Assembly: GCF_002368075.1 (NCBI RefSeq)
Contig: NZ_AP018314.1
Coordinates: 4,847,791 to 4,880,992 of the forward strand
Direction: 5' to 3'
From: Sphaerospermopsis kisseleviana NIES-73
Lineage (GTDB): Bacteria > Cyanobacteriota > Cyanobacteriia > Cyanobacteriales > Nostocaceae
DNA length: 33,202 nt
A program made the translations under genes and the position numbers. The notes beneath the pieces are model-generated. The model made no database searches and was not told the origin of the DNA. It worked only from the letters and a program-made list of their open reading frames with translations. Position 1 is the stretch's first letter; each line of letters begins with the position of its first letter. This document shows positions 16,523 to 25,029 of this stretch, one piece after another.

Positions 16523-17266
16523 AATGTCTTAATTGTGAAGGTACTAATAGATTACGGTCAGCTAAAATCGCTAAAATTACGGTCAGATCATCAACTGTTG
16601 CTATTGTTCCCGTAATTCACGATGAAATAACACAATTGAATTTTGCAGTACAATTCTTTGCAGAAGGAAGATTGTACTAATTCTGCGGGGCTGTCTGAAA
16701 AGTAGGTGGCGAAGGCGAATATAATTCGCTAGTACACAACTCAACTTACCCTACCTAAGCTACAACCAAAATTATTAATGGTATAAAATTAGATTCTTGA
16801 ACTCACTTAGGGATACACTTTTACCGAATTTTTTGGGTGACTGTAGGTTTTTGATTGAACTCATAGACGTTTCTAGCTACAGCCAGGCTGGAAACACAGT
16901 AGCGGTATGTAGAGATGTTCTGGTGGAACTTCTCTAAGGACGAAAGTCTGTATAGCAGTCAAAGCTTCTTGGTACATAGGGAAAGTAAATAAAAAGTACA
17001 TCAATTGTTGACTTCATTTACCTGCTTTTTGCGGTAATCACTGACTTAGTTAACTGAGATGTTCTAGGAATATTTACGGTTATTTTCATAACTATGTACA
17101 ATTCTATCCCTAGTAATTTTGCTGTTGATAAACTACATAGTTATATTTACATGATGGGGGAAGTAGTTTCCTGACGATTTAACAATTTCTTTAGTGATTA
17201 TTTGGTAATTAGCAGATGTGAGTTACGAAATAATGCTTATAGTGGAGCATGGTGCAAGCCATTAAT
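16523..17266. other. 744-bp non-coding region upstream of sigC with several hairpins
   Basis: No plausible gene is present. Structures seen are: a palindrome GCGAAT-ATA-ATTCGC at 16715-16729; a cluster of stems at 16841-16949; and an inverted repeat TAACTATGTA/TACATAGTTA at 17089-17098 and 17134-17143. The word CTGTCTGAAAAGT at 16691-16703 is close to the terminal repeat of the element at 7582-7746 and may be a solo end. The region could hold the sigC promoter(s), a long leader or a small RNA. Confidence 0.5.
16841..16949. ncRNA. candidate structured RNA (strand uncertain)
   Basis: Several stems occur close together. CTGTAG (16841-16846) can pair with CTACAG (16877-16882). GCTAC (16876-16880) can pair with GTAGC (16899-16903), an alternative to the first. 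TAGAGATGTTC (16910-16920) pairs with GAACTTCTCTA (16926-16936) around a five-base loop, with one mismatch. GGAC-GAAA-GTCT (16938-16949) forms a GNRA-like tetraloop hairpin. I do not recognise a known RNA family. No strong terminator is seen on either side. Confidence 0.3.
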
Positions 17267-18190
17267 TTATTGGTGATATTCTGGCTTAGTATCTCTTAAC
17301 ATGAGTTCATCTAATGCCTGTTTGGGTGTAACTTGAGTTTCCAATAACCGATAAACCTGCTCAGTAATAGGCATAGTAATATTTTGCTCCTGGGATATTT
17401 GCATCAAAACTTGACAAGTGTTTACACCTTCAGCGGTTCCTGGTAAAGAGGCGAGAATTTCTGTCAGCGTTTTTCCACTGGCCAACTGATAGCCGACTTG
17501 ATAATTACGGCTTAACGGGCTGTTGCAGGTGGCTAACAAATCTCCTAGACCGGATAAACCATAAAAAGTTTCCGTTTTTGCGCCCAAAACTTTACCAATA
17601 CGAATGATTTCTGTCAAGCCGCGAGTTACTAAAGCTGCTTTGGCATTAGTTCCCAAATGCAAACCATCACAGACACCAGATGCGATCGCCATCACGTTTT
17701 TGAGTGTACCACCTAGTTCCACACCTACCGGATCAGAGTTAGTATACACACGAAAACGTCCAGAAGAAAAGACTTGTTGCACGACTTGGGCAGCAGCGGT
17801 ATTTTTGCTGGCTACTACGGTAGCGGCGGGTAAACCCTGAGAAATTTCTTCAGATAAATTAGGACCTGAAAGGACAACTACGGAATGATCAGGAAATTCG
17901 GTTTGCCAAATTTGGGAAGGTGTACGGGTTGTTTTCGCATCTAAACCTTTGGTAGCGGTGACAAATATTGTCTGTGGAGATATTTGACAAGATTTAACCG
18001 ATAACGCTACATCCTGTACACCTTTCATAGATATAGCACAGAGGACTATTTCGGCATTTTTAACAACATCCTCTAAGGAAAGATCACCCTGGCGTGACCA
18101 TAAACGCACCTGATGATCATTTGCACGTGCTAAATTTGCCAGGGTTGTACCCCAAGCACCTGCACCTAAAATAGCGATCGTTTTGGTCAT
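17267..18190 (-). CDS. gpsA: NAD(P)-dependent glycerol-3-phosphate dehydrogenase
   Basis: A 307-residue GpsA, which reduces dihydroxyacetone phosphate to sn-glycerol 3-phosphate for phospholipid and glycolipid synthesis. The Rossmann motif is GAGAWGTTLA (about 8-17). SGPN (about residue 108) and the substrate-binding GGTLKNVMAIASG block (about 159-171, catalytic Lys in TLKN) are intact. The C-terminal domain holds LVTRGLTEIIRIG, the GLSGLGDLLATC block and the PITEQVYRLL end. Size is slightly shorter than the roughly 330 residues of many homologues, with a compact segment around residue 35. The gene precedes sigC by 744 bp on the same strand, so the two are probably transcribed separately. Confidence 0.93.
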   Translation of the reverse strand: MTKTIAILGAGAWGTTLANLARANDHQVRLWSRQGDLSLEDVVKNAEIVLCAISMKGVQDVALSVKSCQISPQTIFVTATKGLDAKTTRTPSQIWQTEFPDHSVVVLSGPNLSEEISQGLPAATVVASKNTAAAQVVQQVFSSGRFRVYTNSDPVGVELGGTLKNVMAIASGVCDGLHLGTNAKAALVTRGLTEIIRIGKVLGAKTETFYGLSGLGDLLATCNSPLSRNYQVGYQLASGKTLTEILASLPGTAEGVNTCQVLMQISQEQNITMPITEQVYRLLETQVTPKQALDELMLRDTKPEYHQ

Positions 18191-18309
18191 TGGTAATGGG
18201 TAATGGATAATGGGTAATTGGTAATTAGTAATTGGGGAAGAAGGGAACAGGGAACAGGGAAAGAATTTTCTCCCCAGTCACCAGTCACCAGTCACCAGTC
18301 ACCAGTCCC
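18191..18309. repeat. two STRR arrays between gpsA and lipA
   Basis: Copies of a GGGTAAT/TGGTAAT unit (18191-18236) and then five copies of CCAGTCA (18272-18309). The second array ends at the lipA TAG stop (18310-18312); in the lipA direction its unit is TGACTGG. Confidence 0.9.
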
Positions 18310-19179
18310 CTATCTGGGATAACGTTTCATTAATTCCCTGACTTGTTCAGCATGATAGGAGCTTCTTGTCAAGGGGGAAGAAACAACTTGTAAAAATCCG
18401 ATTTCTTCACCATAAGCTTGCCAAGCTGCAAATTGTTCAGGAGTAATAAAATCAGTAACTTGCAGATGTTTTTGACTGGGTTGGAGGTATTGCCCAATGG
18501 TCAAAATATCACATTTTACTGATCGTAAATCTTGCATGACTTGGCGAACTTCGGCATCTGTTTCACCTAAGCCGACCATGATACCAGATTTGGTGTAAGT
18601 GCTAGGGCAAATTTGGTGAGTACGTTCTAACAGAACCATCGTTCTTTGATAGTCACCTTGGGGACGTACTCGACGATACAAACGTCGGACGGTTTCTGTA
18701 TTATGGTTTGTGACTTCTGGTTTAGCCTGGAGTATGATTTCTAGTGCATCCCAGTTTCCGCATAAATCAGGAATTAGCACTTCAATAGTAGTTTTGGGTG
18801 ATACTTCACGAACTGCGTTAATACACTTAACAAACTGGGACGCACCACCATCTACTAAATCATCTCTGTTCACGGAAGTAATCACGACGTGATTTAGCTG
18901 CATTCTGCGAACAGCCTCCGCGAGTCTTGCGGGTTCGGTGGGATCTAAGGGTTTGGGTTTTTTCTCAAAGTCAATATCACAGTAAGGACAAGCTCTGGTA
19001 CAGGCTGGACCCATAATTAAAAATGTAGCAGTTCCAGCGTTGAAACATTCGCCAATGTTGGGACAGGATGCTTCTTCACAAACTGTATTCAGGGCTAAAT
19101 CCCGTAAAATTTCTTTAACGTTACCAACGCGCTCCCACTGCGGTGCTTTTACCCGCAACCAGTCTGGTTTTACAGTCAC
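18310..19179 (-). CDS. lipA: lipoyl synthase (radical SAM)
   Basis: A 289-residue LipA, which inserts two sulfur atoms into octanoyl groups on lipoyl domains. The auxiliary-cluster motif [12 protein letters not shown] (about 34-45) and the radical SAM motif CTRACPYC (about 60-67) are intact, as is the C-terminal RSSYHAEQV. The start is GTG at 19179, chosen because the resulting N-terminus [18 protein letters not shown] fits the family. Cyanobacteria often carry two lipA genes; this may be either. It is transcribed away from tRNA-Pro and followed by gpsA after a repeat-filled gap. Confidence 0.93.
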   Translation of the reverse strand: MTVKPDWLRVKAPQWERVGNVKEILRDLALNTVCEEASCPNIGECFNAGTATFLIMGPACTRACPYCDIDFEKKPKPLDPTEPARLAEAVRRMQLNHVVITSVNRDDLVDGGASQFVKCINAVREVSPKTTIEVLIPDLCGNWDALEIILQAKPEVTNHNTETVRRLYRRVRPQGDYQRTMVLLERTHQICPSTYTKSGIMVGLGETDAEVRQVMQDLRSVKCDILTIGQYLQPSQKHLQVTDFITPEQFAAWQAYGEEIGFLQVVSSPLTRSSYHAEQVRELMKRYPR

Positions 19180-19304
19180 AATCCGCTTTGTTTACTGAAG
19201 TTATACAACTATAATCCTAGCAAGCAAAGTCCTTTATAAAATATTTTGTTTTTTTATTTTGCTATGGTTATGATATACTAGTCTTGATAAGCATATTTTT
19301 TTTA

Positions 19305-19378
19305 CGGGATGTAGCGCAGCTTGGTAGCGCACTTCGTTCGGGACGAAGGGGCCGCTGGTTCGAATCCAGTCATCCCGA
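19305..19378 (+). tRNA. trnP: tRNA-Pro (anticodon CGG)
   Basis: A full 74-base cloverleaf. The acceptor stem CGGGATG pairs with CATCCCG and the discriminator base is A (19378). The D arm is GCGC/GCGC, the anticodon stem CTTCG/CGAAG and the loop TTCGGGA, with anticodon CGG at 19339-19341. The T arm is GCTGG-TTCGAAT-CCAGT. The CCA end is not encoded. It marks the left boundary of the defence island. Confidence 0.95.
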
Positions 19379-19477
19379 TTTTTTTATCATGTATAATTTT
19401 TTGCTAACTTGCCTGATCAGTTTTGGTGTAATATTTTAAGCTAAACCATTAATATTAAAAATCCTACAGTACAGTAA

Positions 19478-21046
19478 ATGTTTGAGCAAACTTTTAAAAA
19501 TATTGATGATGTTCTCTGGAAAGAGGCCGGGTGTACTACAGAGTTAGATTACACTGAACAAACTTCATGGTTATTATTTTTGAAGTATTTGGATGATTTA
19601 GAACAGGAACGATTTAAAAAAGCGGAATTAAGTAGCGAATCCTATACATTTATTATTGATGAAAAACATCGTTGGTCTGTTTGGGCAGCACCAAAAAATG
19701 AAAAGGGTAAGTTAGATCATGATCATGCCTTGACTGGGGATGATTTAATCAATTATGTAAATGGTGAATTATTTCCCTATTTAAGAAGTTTTAAAGAACG
19801 ATCTAGCAGTTCAGATACCATAGAATATAAGATTGGGGAAATTTTTGGCGAGATAAAAAATAAGTTTCAAAGTGGTTATAGTTTGCGGGATGCGTTGGAA
19901 TTTATTGATGAATTAAGATTTAGATCCCAGCAGGAAAAACATGAGTTATCCCATCTCTATGAAGCGAAAATCAGAAATATGGGAAATGCGGGGCGTAATG
20001 GTGGAGAATATTATACACCACGTCCTTTAATTCGGGCAATAATTCAGGTGATCAAGCCGAAAATCGGTGAAAAAATTTATGATGGTGCTTGTGGTTCGGC
20101 GGGTTTTTTATGTGAAAGTTATGATTATTTAAGACAGGGTTTCGGCTTCGCTCAACCCAGGGGTAATTTAACTACTAAACAACTGGAAATACTGCAAAAA
20201 AATACTTTTACAGGGAAAGAAAAGAAAAGTTTAGCTTATGTTATTGGCATCATGAATATGATTTTACATGGGATTGATGCCCCGAATATTATTCATACTA
20301 ATACTTTAACAGAAAATCTCAGCGATGTTCAAGATAAAGAGCGTTTTGATGTGATTTTAGCTAATCCGCCGTTTGGGGGGAAGGAACGGAAGGAAGTACA
20401 GAACAATTTTAATATTAAAACTGGAGAAACGGCGTTTTTATTTTTGCAGCATTTTATCAAAATGTTGAAGGTTGGTGGTAGGGCAGCGATAGTTATTAAA
20501 AATACTTTTCTTTCTAATTCTGATAATGCTTCCCGTGCTTTGCGTCAAGAGCTTTTGAGTAGTTGTAATTTGCATACTATTTTAGATTGTCCTGGGGGGA
20601 CTTTTATCGGGGCGGGGGTGAAAACTGTAGTTTTATTTTTTGAGAAAGTTCCCTTCGACTCCGCTCAGGGAACGCCTTTAGACGCTATTCAGACTACACC
20701 GATTTTTAATCAAGGTAAGTCTATAAATGAACAAATGGCGACTAAAAAGATTTGGTATTATCAATTAGATCCGGGGCGAAGTTTGGGGAAAACTAATCCT
20801 TTAAATGATGATGATTTACGGGAGTTTGTGGAGTTACAAGCTACTTTTGCAGAGTCGGAAAAGTCTTGGTTTGTGGATGTTGCTGATATTGATCAGGAGT
20901 CGTTTGATTTATCAGTGAAGAATCCCACTAAGGGGGAAGAAGTGATGTTAAGAGAACCCCAGGATATTTTAGATGAAATTACAGTTTTGGATCTGGAAAG
21001 TGCGGAGATTTTAGCTAGTATTTTACAATTGACAGTTGAAAAGTGA
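19478..21046 (+). CDS. hsdM: Type I restriction-modification methyltransferase subunit HsdM
   Basis: A 522-residue N6-adenine methyltransferase subunit that acts with HsdS to methylate host DNA. The N-terminal HsdM domain (FKNIDDVLWKEAGCTTELDY, 6-25) is followed by GGEYYTPRPLIRAII (about 174-188), the SAM motif YDGACGSAGFL (201-211), the catalytic NPPF (296-299) and a C-terminal helical tail. Two in-frame insertions match a palindromic repeat: residues about 220-227 (GFGFAQP) and 391-399 (VPFDSAQGT). Both are in segments away from the catalytic motifs, so activity may be kept. No HIP1 sites are present. The stop lies in a STRR-like run (CAATTGA CAGTTGA). The gene starts 100 bp after tRNA-Pro and heads the Type I locus. 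Confidence 0.93.
   Translation: MFEQTFKNIDDVLWKEAGCTTELDYTEQTSWLLFLKYLDDLEQERFKKAELSSESYTFIIDEKHRWSVWAAPKNEKGKLDHDHALTGDDLINYVNGELFPYLRSFKERSSSSDTIEYKIGEIFGEIKNKFQSGYSLRDALEFIDELRFRSQQEKHELSHLYEAKIRNMGNAGRNGGEYYTPRPLIRAIIQVIKPKIGEKIYDGACGSAGFLCESYDYLRQGFGFAQPRGNLTTKQLEILQKNTFTGKEKKSLAYVIGIMNMILHGIDAPNIIHTNTLTENLSDVQDKERFDVILANPPFGGKERKEVQNNFNIKTGETAFLFLQHFIKMLKVGGRAAIVIKNTFLSNSDNASRALRQELLSSCNLHTILDCPGGTFIGAGVKTVVLFFEKVPFDSAQGTPLDAIQTTPIFNQGKSINEQMATKKIWYYQLDPGRSLGKTNPLNDDDLREFVELQATFAESEKSWFVDVADIDQESFDLSVKNPTKGEEVMLREPQDILDEITVLDLESAEILASILQLTVEK
20137..20158. repeat. palindromic coding repeat 1 in hsdM
   Basis: GGGTT and AACCC arms flank TTCGGCTTCGCTC. It is translated in frame as GFGFAQP and is related to the TTCGACTCCGCTCA copies in hsdM and hsdR. 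Confidence 0.75.
20648..20673. repeat. palindromic coding repeat 2 in hsdM
   Basis: A 7-bp stem GTTCCCT/AGGGAAC encloses TCGACTCCGCTC. It is translated as VPFDSAQGT. The same core is found at 25521-25546 in hsdR. Confidence 0.85.
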
Positions 21047-21207
21047 TATACTGTGTTAGGTAAATTTTTGATGTCATTGTTTAAGCATTGGTTAGACAAA
21101 TGAGGTAGGCAAAAAATTTGACTGTGGCATGGACAGGAGCTACAATTAGATTAAATCCTGTAATCTTTCCCGTAATCTTTGTCAAAGTTTTCTATATAAC
21201 TAATATT

Positions 21208-21465
21208 ATGACTCTCAAAGAACGACTGCTCCAGGAAATTGAATATGCACCAGAAACCTTGCTTCAATCCTGTTTAGAATTTATTCTCTCAAAAAAGAAC
21301 GGATCTGATTTTCCATCTCCAAACGAGGCGAAAAAATCAGATAAACCTCTTTGGGAAATTGCTGATGATATTATTGCCACTATTCCCGAAGAATCTTTTG
21401 ATCTTCTTCCTAATGATGCGGCGGCTAATCTTGATCACTATCTCTATGGTACTCCACAGGAATAA
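21208..21465 (+). CDS. putative antitoxin of a PIN-domain toxin-antitoxin pair
   Basis: An 85-residue acidic protein. Its N-terminus (LKERLLQEIEYAPETLLQ) is a helix typical of small antitoxins. The C-terminal half, PLWEIADDIIATIPEESFD to DHYLYGTPQE, resembles the conserved toxin-binding tail of cyanobacterial VapB-like antitoxins. The ATG at 21208 is preferred over an upstream TTG (21118) because homology starts there. Its stop overlaps the toxin start by one base (TAATG), which couples translation. It probably represses its own promoter in the 160-bp gap after hsdM. Confidence 0.78.
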   Translation: MTLKERLLQEIEYAPETLLQSCLEFILSKKNGSDFPSPNEAKKSDKPLWEIADDIIATIPEESFDLLPNDAAANLDHYLYGTPQE

Positions 21466-21881
21466 TGCAAACTTTCTTTGCCGATACTTTTTACTGGGTT
21501 GCTCTCATTCATGCTAAAGATCAATGGCATAAAAAGGTACGCTCCTATAGTACATCAACCAAGGATTATTCTCTGGTAACAACTGATTTAGTATTAGTTG
21601 AATATCTAAATTTTTTTGGTAAAAGTGATCCATACCTGAAACAAGGTGTGGTGAATTTTTATCAACAAATCCAAGCTGCGCCCAATGTTGAGATTATTGC
21701 TGTAGATTCATCCCTCATAGAATCAGGTGTAAAACTCTATGCCAACCGATTAGATAAAGGTTATAGTCTGACTGATTGTATTTCAATGATTGTCATGCAG
21801 CAATTAGGTATTTCTGAAATTCTTACTCATGATAAACATTTTACCCAAGAAGGTTTTACTATTGTTTTTCAGGACAGTTGA
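21465..21881 (+). CDS. PIN-domain (VapC-like) ribonuclease toxin
   Basis: A 138-residue PIN-domain protein with the acidic residues expected of a Mg-dependent RNase active site: Asp7 (FADTFYW), Glu46 (LVLVEYL), Asp104 (GYSLTDCIS) and Asp123 (LTHDKHF). The length is normal. It overlaps its antitoxin by one base. The pair sits between hsdM and hsdS, in the same direction, so it may be cotranscribed and could stabilise the restriction locus as an addiction module (inference). The stop codon lies in a CAGTTGA repeat unit. Confidence 0.87.
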   Translation: MQTFFADTFYWVALIHAKDQWHKKVRSYSTSTKDYSLVTTDLVLVEYLNFFGKSDPYLKQGVVNFYQQIQAAPNVEIIAVDSSLIESGVKLYANRLDKGYSLTDCISMIVMQQLGISEILTHDKHFTQEGFTIVFQDS

Positions 21882-21899
21882 TAGTTAACAGGGGAATAT

Positions 21900-23132
21900 A
21901 TGCAGTTGACAGTTGGTAGTGGACAGTTGCCAAAGGGATGGGAGGTTAAAAAACTTGGTGAAATTTGTGAAATAGAAAAGAATCAGGGTATTTATAATAA
22001 TTTACCTTATGTTGGTATGGAAAATATTGAATCTAATACTGCTAGATTTATTGGATCATATCAACCACAAACTGTAAAAAGTTCAACATTTAGATTCAAT
22101 CCTAATCATATCTTATATGGAAGACTTAGACCATATCTAAATAAAGTATTAGCACCAAATTTTGAAGGACATTGCTCAACTGAAATTTTCCCAATTAAAC
22201 CTAGTGAATGTCTCAGCAAAAATTTTCTTCTATATTGGTTATTAATGGATTCAACTGTAAACAATATCAATAAAACTTGCACTGGCGCAAGGATGCCTAG
22301 AGCAAATATGACTGCTGTATTTGAATTTGATTTTCCAGTTCCCCCACTTCCAGAACAAAAGAGAATTGTAGCAATATTGGATGAAGCATTTGAGGGGATT
22401 GATAGAGCAATAAGCAACACAGAAAAAAACCTCAGCAATGCACGGGAACTATTTGAAAGTTATCTAAATTTCAAACTATTTGCAGTAGCTTCCAATAAAC
22501 CAACGCAAACCTTATCATGTATTACCGACTTGATTATTGACTGTGAGCATAAAACTGCACCGACTCAAGAAACAGGAATACCTTCGATCCGCACTCCAAA
22601 TATTGGTAAGGGTTATCTGATTTTTGATAATGTTAATCGTGTTTCAGAAGAAACATATAAGATGTGGACAAGACGTGGTAAACCAGAACCAGGAGATTTA
22701 ATTTTGGCACGAGAAGCACCCGCAGGAAATGTTGGTGTTATTCCTGAAGGATACAAAGTTTGCTTAGGACAAAGAACTGTACTAATACGACCAAATAAAA
22801 AGAGTGTAGATTCTGAATATTTAGCTTTTTTATTACTGCATCCACTCATGCAGAAACGACTTTTGGCTAAATCTACAGGGGCAACAGTTCAGCACGTAAA
22901 TATGAAAGATATTCGTGAACTTGCAATAAGTGAATTACCACCAATTCAGACACAAAGAGACTGTATACAAGATTTAAAACAGTTAGAGTCACAATCTAAT
23001 CGCCTTGAAAATATCTACCGCCAAAAAATCGCCGCATTAAAAGAACTAAAACAAAGCATCTTACAAAAAGCCTTTACAGGAGAATTAACAGTAGATAAAG
23101 GAGAACTCGCTAAGGAGGAAATTGCAGCATGA
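21900..23132 (+). CDS. hsdS: Type I restriction-modification specificity subunit HsdS
   Basis: A 410-residue specificity subunit with two target-recognition domains. TRD1 covers about residues 10-150 and ends in PLPEQKRIVAILDEAFEGID, the first central conserved region with its helix. TRD2 covers about 205-345, followed by the second coiled helix (QSNRLENIYRQKIAALKELKQSILQKAF). It should direct HsdM and HsdR to a two-part asymmetric site. AGGGGA precedes the ATG by about five bases. The first ten residues (QLTVGSGQL) are encoded by degenerate CAGTTGA heptamers, so homology proper begins at LPKGWEVKKLG. It is convergent with the DUF6575-like gene, 30 bp away. Confidence 0.92.
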   Translation: MQLTVGSGQLPKGWEVKKLGEICEIEKNQGIYNNLPYVGMENIESNTARFIGSYQPQTVKSSTFRFNPNHILYGRLRPYLNKVLAPNFEGHCSTEIFPIKPSECLSKNFLLYWLLMDSTVNNINKTCTGARMPRANMTAVFEFDFPVPPLPEQKRIVAILDEAFEGIDRAISNTEKNLSNARELFESYLNFKLFAVASNKPTQTLSCITDLIIDCEHKTAPTQETGIPSIRTPNIGKGYLIFDNVNRVSEETYKMWTRRGKPEPGDLILAREAPAGNVGVIPEGYKVCLGQRTVLIRPNKKSVDSEYLAFLLLHPLMQKRLLAKSTGATVQHVNMKDIRELAISELPPIQTQRDCIQDLKQLESQSNRLENIYRQKIAALKELKQSILQKAFTGELTVDKGELAKEEIAA

Positions 23133-23162
23133 GAGATTATTTAACGCAATAACGTAATCATC

Positions 23163-24371
23163 TCAAGCTTGTGTATTTTCTGATTCTGCCTCTAACTTTA
23201 AACTTAATAATTCATACTCGTGCTTTTCCTTATTAAGAACAGTAGAGACAATTGCATACTCTTGAATAGTTGCCACATAAACTGAATCTTCTTCAATAGA
23301 TTTTACATCTTTAATAGCAGAATCAGCTATAGAACATTTATATTTTTTGCGAGAACCTACCTCTTGTAAAGTAGTGGTTCTAGTATTGTAATTAATCTGA
23401 GTTAATTTCACCTTGACACAAATTTCTGTTTCTGCTCTTAGTTTAGTATTGTTAATGACATCAATCACCTTAGATATAGTTTCTTGCTCTATTTCTCCCA
23501 CTTGTACCTTTTGACCAGGGGAAGCCCAATTTATGTGTAATTTACTGATACCAATTCTGGTTAAAGCTATTAAAAACTCAGTATATTTAAAGGCAGTTTT
23601 CTTTTTGAGAATATTTAGTTTAGCTGGTAATTCTTCTGAATTTGCTCCTAAATTTATTAGTTGTATAAATTCTTTGAAACATTGTCCCAAAAAAGATTCT
23701 CCTAAACCTAAACTATCTTCCTCATACACAGTACCTTCTAGACGTATTCCAAATGATCCGCTAAATACACCGGACATGACAACTTGAGTCTTTTGCTTGA
23801 TCTCAAATGGTATGATATGACTTTCTGATTTTCCTGACTTTATTTGTCCTATCGCATCAATTGTTTCTTGCAATGAAGATAAAATTAAACCCAGATCGCC
23901 CACAGGAGCTTCCTGAATATCTTTATCTGGAAATTTTAAAACAAAATCTAAAATTTCTCTTCTTTTCTGCGTAGAAACTACTTCAATATTTTCAATATTC
24001 TGAAATTCAGATTGAATAAATTGTCCTAATTCTGGTAAATAATCATCTGGTATTTGATTACATTCAATATTTTTAACAATCACATTTATTTCATCTTCAT
24101 AAGGAATTTCTACTTGATAGACAAAAGCATCTTCTGTCTCAGCAAATATATGTCTAAGCTCCACGTCACCTTTAATTACACTCTGAAAACGAGATGAAGA
24201 TACAGGAGCATATAGCCATATTTCAGCAAAATCTGAACTATCTACACAAACTACAATAAAAGTTAATCCTGATTTATTTTTGCAGGAAAACAATACAGGT
24301 TTATCATAAAAGTCATAAACTTCTATGATTTCAAGTTGTCCTAATATTGTCCTTTCCGGCAAAAAACTCAT
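23163..24371 (-). CDS. uncharacterised protein, DUF6575-like N-terminus
   Basis: A 402-residue soluble protein of unknown function. The first 75 residues (LGQLEIIEVYDFYDKPVLFSCKN, then a WLYAPVSSSRF segment) resemble the DUF6575 family, which I recall mainly from accessory and defence-associated loci. The middle (about 140-300) is predicted mixed alpha/beta with no motif I can name. The C-terminus (about 310-395) reads like a beta-rich domain, with INYNTRTTTLQEVGSRKKYKC. No signal peptide, membrane segment or nuclease motif is evident. It follows the small Cys-rich gene by nine bases, so the two form an operon on the strand opposite to hsd. The pair splits hsdS from hsdR. Confidence 0.65.
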   Translation of the reverse strand: MSFLPERTILGQLEIIEVYDFYDKPVLFSCKNKSGLTFIVVCVDSSDFAEIWLYAPVSSSRFQSVIKGDVELRHIFAETEDAFVYQVEIPYEDEINVIVKNIECNQIPDDYLPELGQFIQSEFQNIENIEVVSTQKRREILDFVLKFPDKDIQEAPVGDLGLILSSLQETIDAIGQIKSGKSESHIIPFEIKQKTQVVMSGVFSGSFGIRLEGTVYEEDSLGLGESFLGQCFKEFIQLINLGANSEELPAKLNILKKKTAFKYTEFLIALTRIGISKLHINWASPGQKVQVGEIEQETISKVIDVINNTKLRAETEICVKVKLTQINYNTRTTTLQEVGSRKKYKCSIADSAIKDVKSIEEDSVYVATIQEYAIVSTVLNKEKHEYELLSLKLEAESENTQA

Positions 24372-24380
24372 GGCTATAAA

Positions 24381-24797
24381 TTATGTGTTAGTAGAATCTT
24401 CTTTATTTATATCAATTAATTCAAAAAATTGATCAGGTGCAGTATTCTCAGGTATCCACCAAGTATGATGGGATTTTTCATTTCTTGATGGAGTCGGTTG
24501 GATTTGTCCTAGTTTTTCATTCAAAACTCCCCTAGCAATTTTCCTATTCTTAAAACTCGGAATACGACGAGAGAGATTTTTAGCATCATCTAAACATGAA
24601 TGAACCGACACTCCACAAGCTTGACACTCAGATAGACCCGAAGGACATTCCTTATTTGGATTTTCTTGCCGCCAAGATAAAAAATCTTCTGGTAGGGGTT
24701 TTGGATGTGCCTTTTTAATAAATCTGTAAAATTCTCCTGATGCAGTATTGGATTCTGATGGAGGACATTGATCCGGGAAGTTTTTTGAATATATCAT
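24381..24797 (-). CDS. small Cys-rich hypothetical protein, partner of the DUF6575-like gene
   Basis: A 138-residue protein I cannot assign. It has five Cys (CPP near residue 11; C51, C58 and C61 in ECPSGLSECQACGVS; C68 in SCLDD), enough for a metal site. It also has a Pro/Trp-containing segment LPEDFLSWRQENP (35-47) and a C-terminal SHHTWWIPE. It is the first gene of a two-gene minus-strand operon with the DUF6575-like gene (nine-base gap). It is divergent from hsdR across a 232-bp AT-rich region that should hold both promoters. The context suggests a defence accessory or control role (inference only). Confidence 0.6.
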   Translation of the reverse strand: MIYSKNFPDQCPPSESNTASGEFYRFIKKAHPKPLPEDFLSWRQENPNKECPSGLSECQACGVSVHSCLDDAKNLSRRIPSFKNRKIARGVLNEKLGQIQPTPSRNEKSHHTWWIPENTAPDQFFELIDINKEDSTNT

Positions 24798-25029
24798 CCT
24801 TTCGTTTTCAAGTATGATAACAAGTTTTTTTATAATTTATTTACTAGACTGACTACCATGAATCTACCATAAAGTGACATATAATATCTATAAAATTTTG
24901 AACAATTTATTTTTGCTTATAAATAATTAATAAGATTCTAGGATTTAAAATTAATATTTATTATTACTGAGGTTATATTCGTGTATAAATAGGTTTTAAT
25001 AGAAAGTCAGATTTTGGATATGAGCCATC

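Noticed and set aside
19305-19477. tRNA-Pro as an integrative-element attachment site
   Set aside because: No integrase gene is in the island, and I found no second copy of the tRNA 3' end near the other boundary at 27568-27860.
21118-21207. Longer antitoxin starting at TTG 21118
   Set aside because: The extra 30 residues are hydrophobic and unlike antitoxins. ATG 21208 begins the recognisable protein.
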